64,000 bases of DNA from Dendrocalamus latiflorus (Eukaryota; Streptophyta; Magnoliopsida; Poales; Poaceae). The translations under genes were made by a program, and so were the position numbers. Shown in pieces: positions 32,151 through 43,868 of this stretch (its first letter is position 1; each line of letters begins with the position of its first letter). The stretch is taken from the NCBI GenBank assembly GCA_017311315.1, contig CM029654.1, forward strand, positions 5,091,382-5,155,381. The letters run 5' to 3'. The notes under the pieces were generated by a model. The model was not told the DNA's origin, made no database searches, and saw only the letters and a program-made list of their open reading frames with translations.

Positions 32151-32375
32151 TGCAAGCTCTTTGTCTGTGTAAATAGGGACGAAATGCATATCATTTTTTC
32201 TATCTTTTACCGCAGAACAGACAGGAGATATCATGTGCCGCCGGCCGATACAAAGATCCAGATCTACCTACTTCTCTCTCTTGCAACATTTCATTACATA
32301 AATAAACAGAACCGGATGGGTAGTGCAAGCTTGTTAGTCCAAATGTCTGGCAACGAGTCGAGGAGTCCCTATCGC

Positions 32376-32882
32376 GGGAAATTTAACTATTTGTCACTCT
32401 TAAGAATGCCACCTATTCAAATGCCATTTTCTTCTTTGCAATTAACATTTTGACACTCTTAAGATGTGGTTGACTAATTAATCGCCACTTTCGAGCCCAT
32501 GAGACGCCAAATCACTGCCATGTCAGTGCCTCCCCACTCGCCCGTGCCTGCGCCTCCGTCCCCGCGCCGCCGCCCGCGCCTCCCCGCTTGCCCGCGCCGG
32601 CGCCTCCGTCCCCGCGCCCGCGCCCGCGCCTCCGTCCCCTGCGCGGGCGAGAAATCTAGCGCGGGCGGTGGCGCGGGGACGCGGGCGGCAGCGCAGGGAC
32701 GAAGGCGCAGGCGCGGGCGAACGGGGAGGCGCTGACATGGCAGTGATTTGGCGCATCGTGGGTTCGAAAGTGGCGATTAATTAGTCAACCACATCTTAAG
32801 AGTGACAAAATGTTAATTGTAAGGAAGAAAGTGGCATTTGAATATGTGACATTCTTAAGAGTGGCAAATAGTTAAATTTCCC
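32376..32882. repeat. 507-bp foldback element with target duplication
   Basis: The element begins GGGAAATTTAACTATTTG and ends with its complement. It is flanked by the perfect 8-bp repeat CCTATCGC (32368-32375, 32883-32890). The arms pair over roughly 200 bp or more: TGGTTGACTAATTAATCGCC at 32468 pairs with its complement near 32774. The GC-rich centre (32525-32735; repeated CGCCTCC and GCGCCGCC words) is also partly self-complementary. It can form one very long hairpin and encodes nothing recognisable. It ends about 500 bp upstream of WAK-B. Confidence 0.88.
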
Positions 32883-33384
32883 CCTATCGCCGTGCATTTT
32901 TGTCTGTATTAAAAAACCACGAGTATTGGATTTATGCTTAGTTTATACGCATGGCTAGTTACTTACTGATGACTTACATGAAAAGGAGTCAATAAAGCAC
33001 AACAAAAAAAAGGTAATAAGCATCAGGCCGGCAGATAAAAAGATCGGAGACGATAAGTACGCGCGCCGCACGGCACGGCCAAGTAGGGAGTGGGCGGTTT
33101 GCCCGGCACCGGCACCGGCAGTGCTTCCCGACACTTTTACTACTAACCGGCCGGCGCCCTGCATGCCACGGCGTTGTCTACCTGTAGGCCACCGCGCGCG
33201 CGTACACCGCAAGCTATTTCATACCCCTCGCGCCATTTCCACTCAACAAAAACTAGCTAATACGTACGTATAATGAGTGGCCTCGTCGTGTCGTGAGGCA
33301 ACAAGTAGTGCTTGTCCGTCGCAAAAGAAAAGGAAAACAAAGAAAACGTAGGTGGTGCGCTAAATTATCTTTGGATACACACAA
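32883..33384 (+). promoter_or_regulatory. WAK-B upstream region
   Basis: Non-coding DNA between the foldback element and the WAK-B ATG. I could not single out a TATA box. A GC-rich patch with GGCACCGGCACCGGCA lies at 33104-33119. Probably holds the WAK-B promoter by position only. Confidence 0.35.
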
Positions 33385-36300
33385 ATGCAGCGGGTAGCAA
33401 GTAGGGGAGTTACAATGTTCTCCGCTGCTGAAGTTGCCGCGCTGCTGCTTCTGCTGCCGTTCGTCGCCGTGGCACCAGCTGCGGCAGCCACCGGGAGCAG
33501 CGGCTGCACCACCTTCTGCGGCAACATCAGCGTCGAGTACCCGTTCGGCGTGGAGCCCGGGTGCTACCGCGACGGCTTCAACCTGACCTGCAGGAAGGGC
33601 GAGCTTTTCCTTGGCGACGGCACCATGCAGGTGCTCGAGATCTCCATCCCCAACGGCACGGTGCGCGTCAACAGCAGCATCATCGTATTCAACAGGACCG
33701 ACGAGCACGGGAACGCGGCTACAAGTGGAACATGGGGAGCCGGGCTCCGTGAGAGCGGCCCCTACTTCCTGTCGGATGCAGCAAACAGTATTGCGTTCGT
33801 AGGCTGCAACGCGACGGTCGACATCCGGGGGGGAAAGAAAACCAGTTTGGTCAGTTCCTGCACTGCCATCTGCCCATCGGACGGTAATGGCGGATTTTTT
33901 CTCTGGGCCAATGTGAACGCCGGCGGTCCCTGCTCTGGCATTGGCTGCTGTCAGGCACTCATCGTTCTAGGCTACTCTTCCTACGACATCCAGATCCACC
34001 ATCTTAACGAATCATCTAGCCGTATTTCGGATCGTGTCTACATAGTTGACCAGGAATTCAATACCTTCGACGTGCTCGTCATCCAGGAACCTCAAGCGGT
34101 CCCAGCCTTGCTAGACTGGTTGATCAGTAATTCGACTTGCACGACGAATGCGTCCGCCCCCGAATGTCGCAGTGCCCACAGCTCTTGTCAAGACTCCGAT
34201 GCAAAAGGCCACGGTGGATATCGGTGCCATTGCTCTGATGGTTATCAAGGAAATCCGTACGTTCCCCGTGGATGCCACGGTACGTAATATCTATATATCT
34301 AGCTAGTTACCAAAACTTGATTGGTTTCATTTGATTCCTAGCATGACCTATATGCATGAATCAACTTCGGTTTTTGTTTAGATATCGACGAATGCGCCGC
34401 TCCAGACATCTACCCGTGCTATGGCAACTGCAGCAACACACAAGGAGGGTATCATTGCAAGTGCCCTCATGGCTTCAAAGGCAACGCTTCTATGCGAAAT
34501 GGATGTGAAGGTATTAGAATATATGACTAATTAAGGCTTGCTATATAGTAGCTAACACTTCGTGCTTAGATCTATGTGACTATTGACTATATATACATAC
34601 CATTATAGATATATCTTACTTAGTTTCTTATATCTGTCTGGTTCCGTGTGCGTGTATATCACTTAAACAAATATTTTATATCTCTTTATCATTTTTGGTA
34701 TACTTAAATACTAATTCTAATATACTCCAATATGACTTAAAAAGCCCTTTATTTTTACTATATACATTTTTCCATATATAAAAGGAGTACATACACAAAT
34801 TATGCCATAAAAAGTGAACTTTGATGAAATTTTTCATAGAACTCACTTTGAAGTATCTTATAATTATTATTAGATTATACTCAAATAGATAAATAGATAT
34901 AACAACACATTTAATAGGGTATATTAGAGTGGGATCATAGGAGTATTGAACCATTTTCCAACATACGTACATATGTACGTATGGATGTATGCATGTGATG
35001 TCGAAATAGGATATCATGGCGTCAAGACACCATGATTCCAAATGCACAAATTCTAGCCAAATTCAGGTATATTTTTCAAAAAATTCAGTTTTAGGGTATA
35101 TACCCATATATGACAACTCAAATAAAATACATACATTTGAAAAATATACTCAAATTTAAAGATTTTGAACAAATTTAGATCACATGCTTTGTTGATTTAT
35201 ATATAATCAGTATACATCTACAATCAAATCATAAAAAAGGCAACTATAATTCAAAATTTAGTTCAAACTTGTTTGAACTAGTTAGTAAACTAGTTAAAGT
35301 CGGCATCTAAAAAATTTTAAAATCACATGATACATAAAGGAAATATCTATTTGAGATCATTGTACCCTGACACCATGGTGTCCCAGGTAATTATACACAC
35401 AAATATACACTATTGTATGCATGTTATTCTATGCTCCAACCAGTTCCCTCCGCCTCGACCGAGCTCGTCCCCCCACCAAGCTACTCTACCCGCCTATATA
35501 TCCCCACCCACTCACGCCAAACCCACAACCCCGATGTTGACGTTACATGGCCAGTATGCGCCATGGCTAGGTGAGGCAGTAAACATTAATGGCATATCCA
35601 ATAAATTCATGAATATAGTAAAAACAGCTTCATCTGGCTGTAAATGTGAAAGTATCTGGACATAAATGTGGTATCTATTTTTAATATCGCCATCACATAG
35701 TGGTTTCATTTTTTCATCTGGCCATAAATCGGAATGCATCTAGACGTAATGTGGTATCTGTTTTTAAAGCTGCTATCACACAACGGTTCTATTTTTTCAT
35801 CTGGTTGTAAATTAAAATGTATCTAGACGCAAAATGTGGTATCTATATTTTTACTACCACTATCACATGGCCATCATGCGCAATGGCTAGATGTGAGTAA
35901 ACTCTAACAACGTGTTAGGTAAATTGGTCAATAAAGTAACTTGATTTGCATTTGGTCGTAAATATGATTTCCATTTTTAATGGCGCCATAAAACAGTGGT
36001 GGCGTCGGCACGGGAGATGGTGGATGTGCGTCGACGACAAAACTCCATGACACAGTGATGGTGATCGATTATTGCCAATAGGGTGGATTCCCATGCCTTC
36101 ATGGTGGACGGCCTTATACCATTTTATCGTTGATTCCGCGCGACGCCTTTGTGCAGCACGGTCGAAGACGGTGGGTAGGGGTGGCATGGTGGAAGACGGC
36201 TGGCAGGGGGTGGTGGAAGGCTAGGGTTGTGCGATTTTATTGTCAGTTGCACAGGGGAGCTCTTGGGCGTGGTGGGTTGTGGTTAAGCGCCTAGGGTGTG

Positions 36301-39300
36301 GTCAGGTCACGCGGCTCCCGTTACGGTCAGAGCGTAGAATAATTTATTCTATGCTCAGGCACAGAATAGCGCTACCATGTGTGTGTATAGAGGGAGAGTA
36401 CTGTGGCTGGTGCTCAGAGGGGGTGAATGGGAGCCGAAAACTTTTTCTCTTAAATATTTCTAAGTTTTTTACTCCAATAGTTATAGAGGGCTATAAAGAT
36501 CAAAAGCTAAACACACACAGTGGAAACACCATGAAAAATGGAGGAAAACAAGCTTTGACATAGAGGGACAGTGTAAACTCCAACTAGTGGCTGGACTGAC
36601 CTCTCACAAAGGATAACAAAACAGCTAAAGACTAAGACTTGCACAACTTTCACACCAAGTATCCAAATGATTTGAAACTTGAAACCAAGCTAGAACAACC
36701 CCTTAGGAAGCTAAAACATGAAGAGATCCGATTAAGAACTTTTTGCTGTTAAACCCAAGTTGCACCAAAATCAGGCCAAAATCAAAACTTAAGCCTAGAA
36801 CTTGCATGTAGGCTAAGGATGGTCAAAATGACCTTGAATCAAATTCCACGCATCATAGAAACTCCCACTCCCATATGTGTCGCCAACAATGGTTAATTAA
36901 AAATATAAATAAAGTAAGGTTGAATCCATGACTCAACAAGTACATAATAAAACAATAAATATAAAATATCACCATCCATACATCTCATTGTCATCTCTTT
37001 CTTTTCTTTAGTGCGATGCAAGGCTGCACTACAGGCACATCATGCTCATCACATAGATTATACCTGTACAACTGAGTGAACACCTATCGATATTCACCCT
37101 CTCAAATCCCTCAATCCCATAGAGATACCTACCAAAGTAGGTATTTCATTCTCTTTCATGATTTGAGTGTGTACAAGGTGCAATGAAATTGTTCAATTAA
37201 CAATTAACATGCTTCATCATCGTCATTTAACCGTCATCGTAGAGACATCATGGTAAACAATAATAATCATATAAAACAATATGGTAAAAAATTTAAAAAT
37301 ATAAGATAACAAGAGCAAACAACACGTCCACCATATACTTGCCTTTTAACCGAAAGAAGTGGGACTATGCATAGGTATCTACCCGTGTTATGGCCACTGC
37401 AAGTCTGCAACAACACACAGTGAGGGTATCATTGCAACTGTCCTCTTGGCTTCGAGGGCAATGCTTCTATTGGCGGAGCCAGGATTTGGTTATGCCCCAG
37501 GCTCAGTGGTGGAATGATTTAGACTACCTGGGTTGGACCATGAAAATATTACCCATGCTGTATACTAGATATTTTTTCACACTTCGAGCTGAAGCCTACC
37601 CTGCCTAGGGGTGTGGCTCCGCCCCTGCTTCTATACCAAATGGATGCAAAGGTATACCAGCTGAATACATATCAGATTGCTTGATTGTTTACAACTTAGT
37701 AACTATGGCTGTACGCTTAGATCTGTATATGTTATTAATGTAGATTTGAGATCAGCTTGCTTATGCCAAACGTTGAATTGTCTAACCGGCGTGGCACCTC
37801 TACCAACCACAGTTTTATCCCTGCTAACCTCATGTTATATGGATTTGCCTCTTGCGTATCTATCTAGATTCATTTATCATTTATAGTTGTACCCTTTCTC
37901 AGCATGGTTTGTACTGTTACTGCTGCTTGCTGATATGTATGACTTCCTTTCGAGCTTATGGTGTGTTCATATTTTTACTGTGCTGTATTTGTCTAGACAT
38001 TGATGAGTGTTCGCATCGGGATCTCTACCCATGCTATGGAATCTGCACAAACATGCCCGGAAGTTTTCATTGCCGATGTCGTAATGGAACTTACGGGGAT
38101 CCTTTCACAAAAGGGGGTTGCATTACAATGAAGAATTCCTTGTCAGGTGACAATCATATACAATGTAGCATCTGTTACCTGATTAATGCATTTTTATCGC
38201 CACAGCTTTATAGAGACTATAGCAGTACGTATGACACTTCATTGATAATCATTCTCAATGAACCTGTCCGTTACCTCCACACTCACGGATTTGGCTCTTT
38301 ATATTTTTCAGGTTTAGTCGGGCTAGGAGTTGGCGGTGGCACAGGTCTTTTGCTTTTGGCACTTGCCGCTCCCGTCATAACACGTAAAATCAAGGTACAA
38401 AAGATGAAAAAGATTAAAGAAATATTTTTCAAGCAAAATCACGGGTTACTATTGCAGCAACTGATGTCACAAAGGGCAGACATTGGCGAAAGGATGATCA
38501 TTACCTTAGGGGAGCTAGAGAAGGCTACAGACAATTTTGATAAGTCTCGTGAGGTTGGTGGTGGAGGACATGGCGTTGTGTACAAAGGAATTTTAGACCT
38601 ACAGGTTGTGGCCATCAAGAAATCAAAGATTGTTGTACAGAGAGAAATCGATGACTTCATTAATGAGGTTGCAATTCTTTCTCAAATCAACCATAGGAAT
38701 GTCGTGAAGCTAATTGGATGTTGTCTTGAGACAGAAGTTCCATTGCTGGTTTATGAGTTCATTTCAAATGGAACTCTTGATCATCATCTTCATGTCGGTA
38801 GACCAATGTCACTATCATGGGACGATAGATTAAGGATAGCTCTTGAAATTTCTAGAGCTTTGGCCTATCTACATTCAGCTACTTCAATACCAGTATTCCA
38901 CAGAGATATTAAGTCATCTAACATACTTCTTGATGATAATTTGACAGCAAAGGTGTCAGATTTTGGAGCTTCAAGGTATATACCAATTAATCAATCAGGA
39001 GTGACTACGGTAATTCAAGGAACAATTGGTTACTTAGATCCCACGTACTATTATACAGGTCGTTTAACGGACAAGAGCGATGTTTTTAGTTTCGGTGTTC
39101 TTGTTATAGAATTACTTACTAGAAAGAAACCATTCCTCTATAGGTCTGACAATGGTGATAGCCTTGTTTCACATTTTGGCTCGCTTCTCATAGAAGGCAA
39201 ACTAGCTGACATAATTGATCCGCAAGTCATGGAAGAGGAAAATGGGGATGTCCAAGAAGTAGCTGTACTAGCAGTCACATGTACTAAATATAACGCAGAA

Positions 39301-39486
39301 GACCGACCTACAATGAGGGAAGCGGAGATGACACTTGAGAACATACAAGTTACGAAGAAGAGTGCTCCGCGTACTATAACACCAAGGAACCGGGATACCT
39401 TCCAGGTTGAAGGGCCTACACAGGTAGCAAGTAGACAATACAGTATGGAGGAGGAATTCTTGGTGTCTTCCAGGTATCCTCGGTGA
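33385..39486 (+). CDS. Wall-associated receptor kinase (WAK-B)
   Basis: Predicted exons 33385-34279, 34382-34510, 37997-38146 and 38312-39486, all GT-AG, phase-1 joins, 782 aa. The start is MQRVASRGVT with a Leu/Ala-rich signal peptide to about residue 34. GUB_WAK carries CTTFCGNISVEYPFG and EPGCYRDGFNLTC; CSGIGCC follows. Exon 1 ends with an EGF-like module (YRCHCSDGYQGNPYVP). Exon 2 encodes DIDECAAPDIYPCYGNC and exon 3 DIDECSHRDLYPCYGIC, so this receptor has one more EGF module than WAK-A. The transmembrane helix begins exon 4. Kinase: GGGGHG 474-479, K494, HRD 588-590, DFG 608-610, with the motif DVFSFGVLVIELL; the tail ends SSRYPR. It should be an active RD receptor kinase at the plasma membrane. 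The open frame running left from exon 3 to 37852 is intron, not exon. Intron 2 (3.5 kb) contains a degenerate extra EGF exon. Confidence 0.9.
34511..37376. other. WAK-B intron 2, noncoding
   Basis: AT-rich DNA with an 84-bp tandem repeat at 35631. 36190-37370 contains mixed sequence of unknown origin, including the small palindrome GCGTAGAATAATTTATTCTATGC at 36331. No gene recognised. Confidence 0.5.
35631..35878. repeat. 84-bp tandem repeat (3 copies)
   Basis: Units begin with CATCTGG at 35631, 35715 and 35799, each followed by a TAAAT, ATCT(A)GAC, ATGTGGTATCT, TTTTTA and TATCACA order. A partial fourth copy (CATTTGGTCGTAAAT) starts near 35949. Lies in WAK-B intron 2. Confidence 0.8.
37377..37651 (+). 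pseudogene. Degenerate EGF exon in WAK-B intron 2
   Basis: ATCTACCCGTGTTATGGCCA... resembles exon 2 of WAK-B (IYPCYGNC, YHCKCPHGF) and continues through TATCATTGCAACTGTCCTC and GGCTTCGAGGGCAATGC. It is interrupted by a MITE and then ends with AAATGGATGCAAAG and a GT donor. The 5' part coding DIDEC and its acceptor are missing. It is probably a decayed duplicate EGF exon that is skipped. Confidence 0.8.
37471..37626. mobile_element. hAT-like MITE in EGF pseudo-exon (156 bp)
   Basis: Flanked by the perfect 8-bp repeat GCTTCTAT (37463-37470, 37627-37634). The ends are TGGCGGAGCC and the complement of AGGGGCGGAGCC, related to the MITEs at 790 and 41532. The left end has lost a few bases. Confidence 0.85.
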
Positions 39487-40699
39487 TCTTGTTCAGGACT
39501 GGACAAGAATTACTTATATTTTAATCGTTTCTACTGCATATCAAGACAAGGAAAGTTCTTTCCTAATTTGGTCTCTACCTAAATTATTCTGTAAATCTTT
39601 CGGTAAGCGTGTTTCGACTGGTCGATTCGGTATATATTCATGTATAAAGAAGTACAATGCCAGCGGTACTTGTTGATGTCTGTCAATTAATCGAGTTTGA
39701 ATTGTTTTCTTGCCAATTCGTTGTCCAGTTGGATAAAAGAACCAAAGCTGAGTATCGGATATGTGTTTCCGTTTTCATGAGATAACGCAACTGAATTGTT
39801 TTCTCCGGTTTCCTTTGTATGTACCATGCACGAAGTCATGTAGCTGTGTATGTCGAGCACTCTGAAATGTAGGCATCGACGACCGCAATCTGCCAATGGG
39901 AAAGACATGCAGATTGCCCGGACGATGAGTTACCACTTACCAGTCCAGATTCTTGATTTCTTCCTCTCCCTCCTCTACTTCATGATTTGCTTCGAGTTAG
40001 GCGTGGATGTGTGGGCGACAATGCGCGGTTCGCCTAGGTCACGGGCACCTGGGCTCGCGTATGCGGACAGCAGGGCACCTGGGCTCGCGTACGCGGATGG
40101 CAGGGCGCAAAGGGCACGCGGCGTCGGGGCGCTGGACGCCGCCCGGGTGCCAGGGCGCTGGCGCCGCTGAAGTGCCAGGGCGTGTGGCACCTGGGCGCAC
40201 GGTGCCAGGCAAGCGCGAGGGCGCATGGTGCCAGGACGCTGGCACCGCTAAAGTGTCAGGGCGTGCGGTGCCAGGCGAGCGCGGGGGCGGCAAAGTGATG
40301 AGCACCGGAGGGGACGCCGGGCGCAGGGGCACGTAGTGGTGCCAGACGAGGGGCGCAGGGCGCCGCGAGGGACGCCGGGCGCCGTGGAGGCGCTAGTCGC
40401 GGGGCACAAGGCCCAGTGTCAGCAACACGTCGCCGGCCGCCACGCCCGTCGTGGCAGGCCCGTACTGCACCCTGACCCCCGGCTCGAACCGCCCGGACAA
40501 GTCGCCAGCAGCGCCGATGTGCGTGTCACCGCCGACGAGCTCCACCGAGTCGAGGCTGACGAAGGCGGCATACGCTGCCGAGGGCCCCGTGACGCCAGGG
40601 TCATGCTTGTGGTGGAGTATGTCGGGTGCGCCGTGTTCTTGCTGGTGCCTGCCGCCATGCTGCAGCACCCCTTGCGCCTACGAGTGCCACCGCAGTGGT
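39487..40699. other. WAK-B 3' flank and GC-rich low-complexity DNA
   Basis: 39487-39960 is the 3' untranslated and downstream region. 40010-40340 is a GC-rich patch in which GCCAGGGCG, GGCGCTGGCGCC and CACCTGGGC words recur, similar in style to 42370-43060. 40350-40699 has open frames on both strands without a family match. Confidence 0.45.
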
Positions 40700-40828
40700 G
40701 GATGCATGGCGTCCGGGATTCGCAATGGACTTGATGAAGCCGGAGGCATGGTGCCAGAGCTCGAGCTGGCCTTGGAGCAGTTCCTCAGTGCTAGCCGACA
40801 GCTGTTCTTGGGTTGCAGCAGACGCCAT
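40700..40828 (-). pseudogene. O-methyltransferase N-terminal fragment
   Basis: The minus-strand frame MASAATQEQL... STEELLQGQLELWHHASGFIKSIA is typical of the dimerisation start of grass caffeate/ZRP4-type O-methyltransferases (usual LL.AQ.ELW...F.KSMAL). A deletion or frameshift removes the RCAVDLG segment and a shifted frame continues IPDAMH. The downstream SAM-binding domain is not recognised. Likely a gene scrap carried here by a transposon or deletion. Confidence 0.5.
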
Positions 40829-40859
40829 GATCACAAATAATCTAATTTTTTTAGCTGGC

Positions 40860-41340
40860 TAGCTAGCTGAGCATGCAGCTTACTCCTTTGATATGATTGC
40901 ACGCACAGTTGCACTCTATCTGCATTCTTCTGTCTATCGATCTACACTTGTTTTTTGATTTTTTACGATGTCTAATATACGATTTTGGCTGTTAGTTTTT
41001 ATAATTTTACACTAAGATATACTAATAAAATTATAATATTATAAAAGTGTTTTTAATGTTAAATTTAATGATATAATTTTCGTATAACTAATCTAGATAG
41101 TTTTAAGTTTATCAGTGGTCAAATTTCAAAAAAAATTTGATGATACGAATTCTAAAAAGACAAATAAAACAACGAAAAAAACATTATCAGTTCTGTTCTG
41201 TACGGCCAGGCTGGATCGATCGAGTGAGTTGTAGCTAAGCTAGCTCCATATATACCATGCTGCAATCATGCATCGGACTAGTTCACTTTTGAATCGAAGG
41301 ATTTGGCATCTTCATTGATTGCATCCACAACCATATATGT
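40860..41340. other. AT-rich intergenic, no gene seen
   Basis: No exon or element terminus recognised. Confidence 0.5.
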
Positions 41341-41348
41341 GAGCTAGC

Positions 41349-41523
41349 CAGGGGTGTTAATCTGATTCAAATTATTCGTTTTATTTAGTGCTTATATTCA
41401 GACTATTCTATTTGTATTTGATAGAATAAAACTCAAAGAGTACTAATCGTATCTTTATTATCCGCTTTATCTAGCATCCGTATCTAAACTATTTGATTTA
41501 TATTGAATCTGTTGACACCCGTG
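41349..41523. mobile_element. hAT-like MITE 1 of an adjacent pair (175 bp)
   Basis: Ends CAGGGGTGTTAATC and the complement of CACGGGTGTCAAC. Flanked by GAGCTAGC at 41341-41348 and 41524-41531. AT-rich interior with ATCCGCTTTATCTAGCATCCG words, typical of grass hAT MITEs. Confidence 0.82.
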
Positions 41524-41531
41524 GAGCTAGC

Positions 41532-41937
41532 CAGGGGCGGAGCTCTCAGTATGGCAAGGTATGACGCTCCCATACCTTGAATTCTCAGCGATTTTTACCC
41601 CGAAATCACTCTGTACCATGGACACATCAAGAAAGATGAAGTTTCACTGTAATAAACTCTCAGCCAGCGGCGAGAGGAAGAAGAACAGTAGCGAATGTTA
41701 CCTGGACGTTCTCCTGGGCTGTCGGTTGCTTTTGGGCTGCTACTTTATTTAATTGTGTGGACGTATTAGTGATTTAGTGTATCACGTATGGGCCTTTTGG
41801 CGGCTAAATGTTTTTACTTATATAGTAGGTGACGATCATGATATGTTATATGTGTATAAACCAATTTAGTGAGAAATCTTTGATATCTATGTTATCAATT
41901 TTATCATACCTTATTTTTTTTCCGTCCTCCGCCACTG
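41532..41937. mobile_element. hAT-like MITE 2 of an adjacent pair (406 bp)
   Basis: Ends CAGGGGCGGAGCTC and the complement of CAGTGGCGGAGG. Flanked by GAGCTAGC (41524-41531) and GAGCTAAC (41938-41945). It is directly adjacent to MITE 1 and shares its right-hand target duplication. No coding capacity. Confidence 0.82.
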
Positions 41938-41945
41938 GAGCTAAC

Positions 41946-43478
41946 CATACATGTTCGCGTCACTCACTCTTGTTATGGGCATGCTTTAGGTCCATTTTTG
42001 TTAATATATGCCATGGGCTACACGTGTCGAAGAGAAACACAACAAGACTGCCACGTACTCCCTGTCGGGTCCCCTAAGGTCGTAAACCCCTGATTCGAGG
42101 GGGGTGTTGATGAATCAGCTAACTAGCTAGCCTCCATCTTCAGCAACAGCTAGCTACTCACTACTCGAGTCGGCCTGCTAGCTAAATGTGCTCTTGCTGC
42201 CTACATGCCGTGCATCGTGCAATGCATGGAGAAGGTTAGATTGTCTTAAGCATATGAGGGGCCTTGCGGTAAATTCACTGGTTGCATATCCAGCACAAGA
42301 GGTGTGGCTGGTTGTGCGAGAGCAGCATCAAAAGCACAAGGCGTCGCGGCGGCTGTTGGATGAGTCGCTAGGGCGCTAGCGGATAGGGCGCATGGTGTTG
42401 CTGGCAGGCATGCCAGGGCGCCGGTGGATGGATTGCCAGGGTGCTTTGCGGACTGAGTGCAGGGCCCTGACGGGCATGCAGGTCACCGGCGGATGGGTTG
42501 CCAGGGCGCCGGGCGAACTGACTGCAGGGCACTCCACCTGCGATGTATCTTGAGGGCAACCCGTCCATTAAGATGTATAGGTAGGCCAACGTGTATCTTG
42601 TGGTCCAGGGCGCAGAGCACCGGCGGAGGAGTCGGCAGGGCGCCTGACGGCCTGAGCATTCTACGAGAACCTGGTTCTTAGCAATGGTACTCAACTGGCA
42701 GGGCGTATGGGCGCAGGAGCGTGTGGGTGCTGGGGCACACAGGTGTGCGGACGGCACGGCATGTCCATGGCATGGAGCACAGGGCTCGGCTACCGGGGCG
42801 CTGCAGCCGGGCTCTGGCACTAGGTGCTGGACCATGAGGGTGTGCACAAGTCGTGCAGCCACTGGGCATGTGGGCGCCAGGGTGCATGGGGCGCGGGCGA
42901 CTGAGCGCTGTAGCTGCCGGGGAGCAGGCGTTTAGGCGCTGCAGCTGCTGGGGCGCCCGCTCGTTGGAGCGATGGAGCGCCGGGGCACAGGCATTGGAGT
43001 GCCAGGGCGTGCGGGATGTGAGCGCCGGTGCGTGGAGGCGCACTGGGCGTCTATACCTTGTGCTGGCGTCAATGGGATTAAGGGTGACAGTGGTGTATCA
43101 TGCTATAATTACTTGCATGTGCAAATGTTGTGCAGCACTGGAATCACTTCGCTATGAGTTGGCCAAAAATCGTGGTGTCCCATGAAATCTCTTGCTACGT
43201 TGCACTTGCATCCATGCATGCATGTTAACTTTGCACGACAGCATTGGTAATATCGGTACTTGTGCTATCGTTCATATGGAAGCGCATCCTTGTAGCAGAA
43301 AAGCTAGGTGTCAGGGCACGGGGGCACACGAGCGCTGAGTGTAGCAGGGTGCGTAAAGCCTTAGGTGTAGGCTGTCCATCAGTATTGGCGCTATATAATT
43401 CATATCTTGTATAACTTATACGCATATTGGCGTTTCTCTGCTGAGCAATTATCCATTTTTGTGTTGTTGATATCGTAG
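41946..43478. other. Unrecognised, partly GC-rich repeat DNA
   Basis: 42370-43060 is GC-rich and built from recurring GCCAGGGCG, GGGCGCCGG and GCATGGCAT-like words, with long open frames on both strands that look like composition effects. The style matches 40010-40340, so both may derive from one repeat family. An acceptor-like TATCGTAG ends this stretch at 43478. Confidence 0.4.
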
Positions 43479-43625
43479 GTTTCTACTGCTCCGAGATCAG
43501 GGGAGAGGAGGTGAAGACCGAACCGAGGATGCCGAGATGGAGGGTTTGTCGTACGATGATCTTGAAGAGGAGGTTGAGATTCTTGATGATGATTCCGTCA
43601 AAGAGGTTCTTGTGGGGGTTGAACC

Positions 43626-43868
43626 TGTTAGGAAACCTGGACTCTATCCAGAGTCCTGATCTAATTGGGCACCCCACCATAGACTATAAATAGGGACCTA
43701 GACCCCCTTTATTATGTACCCCGATGCAATCTAAAGCAATAAAGAAAGACCAGGAGTTCTCTCTACCTCTCTGTGTTCAATCTATTATTCTGTGATTCTG
43801 TGATTGATTCATTCTTGTTCTAAACAGAGGAATCGCTCGGACTGGTCTCCAGCGTCGGTTCCTCAACA
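43626..43868 (+). repeat. 5' LTR of second copia
   Basis: TGTTAGGAAACC to TTCCTCAACA. Contains ACTATAAATAGGG, a good TATA box at about 43681-43691, and AGCAATAAAG, a polyadenylation-like signal. Confidence 0.95.

Noticed and set aside
37852..37996. Open frame running into the WAK-B EGF exon from the left, suggesting a separate 544-aa kinase
   Set aside because: The stretch is intron: a clear acceptor (GTCTAG|ACATTGATGAG) and phase match with the upstream exons show it is read through by chance.
42368..43043. Open frames of 121-164 codons in GC-rich DNA
   Set aside because: Built from recurring GCCAGGGCG-type words, open on both strands, with no domain.
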